Assembly: GCA_964601355.1 (NCBI GenBank)
Contig: CAZRNB010000073.1
Location: 1 to 15,166, forward strand
Length of the DNA: 15,166 nucleotides
From: CAZRNB01 sp964601355
GTDB lineage: Bacteria > Planctomycetota > Phycisphaerae > Sedimentisphaerales > Anaerobacaceae
Direction: 5' to 3'
The notes under the pieces were generated by a model. The model searched no databases and was not told the origin of the DNA. It was given only the letters and a program-made list of their open reading frames with translations. Positions 13,949-15,166 of this stretch are shown piece by piece. A program made the position numbers and the translations under genes. Within the stretch, counting starts at the first letter, position 1; the number at the start of each line of letters is the position of its first letter.

Positions 13949-14935
13949 ATGGCTGACAAATGCCCAGTATGCAATTCGGATGTAGAGAAACCTACATATT
14001 ACGATAGTCATGGGACGTCTATGCACAGTTATTCCTGCCCGAGATGCGGTAACTTTGATCTGCAATACAATTTTAGTCACAAATTGCCAATGCTTCTGAA
14101 CAACGACATTAAGAAAATCACAGTTCTCAGTCACTGGATACGAACACGATATGAGGTAATAGCAAAAGAACCACCAGATGAACAGTTTTATAGAAAAACG
14201 ATAATCCTTAATGAAGAATTAGTGGATACTATCATAAAACGCCAACCACCAAATCCTGTTGAGCAGGCAAATAATATCATTCGATGGCTTGGGAAAAAAA
14301 TAGAAGCTCCTGGAGAGGATTTTCGGCTTGAACCAGCGAAACACCAATCAATAATGGGAGCCATAACATCGATTGAATTTATGTGGATCATAAAACATTT
14401 GATTAAATCAGGAATCTTGGAAGGAACATTGACAATGGATCCGAGTGCAGAAGTGACCTTGTCATTTGAAGGTTGGCAGTATTATGAAGAGCTCAAACGA
14501 GGAGCCATTGAAAGCCGCAAGGCATTTATGGCGATGAAATATGGTGAAGAACAATTGGAAAAAATTGTTGAGGAAGTATTTAAACCAGCAGTCAAACAAA
14601 CAGGTTTTGATTTGTTAAAACTTGTGGATAGGCCCAAAGCCGGATTGATAGATGACAGACTCAGAGTAGAAATTCAAACATCTCGTTTCTTGATTACCGA
14701 CCTGACGCATGAAAATGCAGGAGCTTATTGGGAAGCGGGCTATGCTGAGGGACTCAATAAACCTGTCATTTATACGTGTGAAAAAGCAAAGTTTGAAGAG
14801 CACAATACGCACTTTGATACAAATCATCATTTGACTATACTTTGGGATGCTGAAAAGCCACAAGAATCTGCTGAGGAGTTGAAGGCTACGATTCGAGCTA
14901 CATTGCCGGGCGAGGCAAAGTTAAAAGATGAATAA
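13949..14935 (+). CDS. Zinc-ribbon protein with nucleoside deoxyribosyltransferase-like C-terminal domain
   Basis: The 328-residue product has three parts. Residues 1-40 hold a zinc ribbon with C5/C8 and C30/C33. Residues about 130-185 look like a winged-helix or helical linker (IIKHLIKSGILEG then LSFEGWQYYEEL). Residues about 191-300 match a nucleoside 2-deoxyribosyltransferase-like / TIR-like fold: KAFMAMKYGEEQLEKI, DRPKAGLIDDRLRVEIQTSR, FLITDLTHENAGAYWEAGYA with E262 as the likely catalytic Glu, then KPVIYTC and HFDTNHHLTILWD. Such domains occur in nucleotide-cleaving effectors of conflict systems, but this protein's substrate is unknown. ATG 13949 has AGGAAA about eight bases upstream. 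GC is low: about 37% over four sampled lines (14041, 14161, 14281, 14521) against about 53% over three lines of etfB, which suggests acquisition by transfer. Possibly co-transcribed with etfB. Confidence 0.75.
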   Translation: MADKCPVCNSDVEKPTYYDSHGTSMHSYSCPRCGNFDLQYNFSHKLPMLLNNDIKKITVLSHWIRTRYEVIAKEPPDEQFYRKTIILNEELVDTIIKRQPPNPVEQANNIIRWLGKKIEAPGEDFRLEPAKHQSIMGAITSIEFMWIIKHLIKSGILEGTLTMDPSAEVTLSFEGWQYYEELKRGAIESRKAFMAMKYGEEQLEKIVEEVFKPAVKQTGFDLLKLVDRPKAGLIDDRLRVEIQTSRFLITDLTHENAGAYWEAGYAEGLNKPVIYTCEKAKFEEHNTHFDTNHHLTILWDAEKPQESAEELKATIRATLPGEAKLKDE

Positions 14936-15005
14936 TGTTTTAAAATAGAATTTGTGGTCCAAGGCCCACCCTGCTGAAAGTTAAAATTGAACATGAAAAG
15001 ATTGG

Positions 15006-15025
15006 ATTCCTGCTTCCGCAGGAAT
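15006..15025. repeat. Small palindromic dispersed repeat
   Basis: ATTCCTGC (15006-15013) and GCAGGAAT (15018-15025) form a perfect 8-bp stem around TTCC. The sequence with its GAC flank resembles a short palindrome common in many bacterial genomes, often mistranslated as FLRKQES in predicted proteins. A short heptamer-like tract (CAATACT, CAATACG at 15028-15041) follows directly. Confidence 0.7.
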
Positions 15026-15143
15026 GACAATACTCAATACGAAATGCAATATACGATTAGAAAAGTTCTCGGCGTTCAAAGGCTTGACGCGTGTCCAGCC
15101 GTGCCGAAAGCAAATATCGTTTAGTATCGGAAAGGAAAGTCAA

Positions 15144-15166
15144 ATGAACATTTATGTGGGTAATTT
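15144..15166 (+). CDS. Start of an RRM-type RNA-binding protein (partial)
   Basis: Only the first seven codons are inside the window: MNIYVGN followed by a partial codon. This is the typical beginning of small bacterial RRM (RNP-1/RNP-2) glycine-rich RNA-binding proteins, where IYVGNL is the RNP-2 motif. A ribosome binding site AAAGGAAAG (15131-15139) precedes ATG 15144 by four bases. The rest of the gene is beyond the window. Confidence 0.65.

Noticed and set aside
14827..15030. - strand open frame beginning MSFLRKQESN
   Set aside because: The N-terminus is the well-known false translation of a small palindromic dispersed repeat (15006-15025), and the rest is antisense to the zinc-ribbon gene.

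Overview
The window looks like chromosome from a mid-GC, free-living bacterium. The mix of genes suggests a planctomycete of the Phycisphaerae type: a pilM-N-O-P-B-T-C pilus cluster, a PAC2-family protein, a plant-like GDP-mannose 3,5-epimerase, an RRM protein, TTG starts, and many short heptamer-periodic repeats. That placement is inference from gene content; no rRNA gene is present to test it.

Layout. (1) Positions 3-7951, + strand: a type IV pilus / type II secretion-like operon. It holds the end of pilM, then pilN, pilO, a pilP-like gene, pilB (extension ATPase), pilT (retraction ATPase), pilC (inner-membrane platform) and two prepilin-type genes. No pilQ secretin or major pilin is in view. 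(2) 8058-8131: a tRNA-Val(GAC) gene, followed by about 400 nt without a convincing gene. (3) 8527-9396, - strand: a PAC2-family protein. (4) 9397-9726: a repeat-rich gap. (5) 9727-12419, - strand: a three-gene nucleotide-sugar cassette in transcription order epimerase, GHMP kinase, two-domain cytidylyltransferase. (6) 12420-12818: a divergent intergenic region with two promoter candidates and a weak terminator. (7) 12819-13925, + strand: etfB carrying an in-frame repeat insertion, with no etfA next to it. (8) 13949-14935: an AT-richer gene for a zinc-ribbon plus deoxyribosyltransferase-like protein, possibly a defence or nucleotide-signalling effector. (9) 15144 to the window end: the start of an RRM RNA-binding protein.

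The strongest unusual signal is a family of dispersed repeats built from heptanucleotide units. They fill most intergenic gaps, sometimes as palindromic arrays. They also run into coding sequence at the N-terminus of PilC, in the leader peptide of the second prepilin and in the middle of EtfB. A 57-nt block of the etfB insertion recurs in inverted orientation 3.9 kb away at 9593-9649, with 55 of 57 bases identical by eye.
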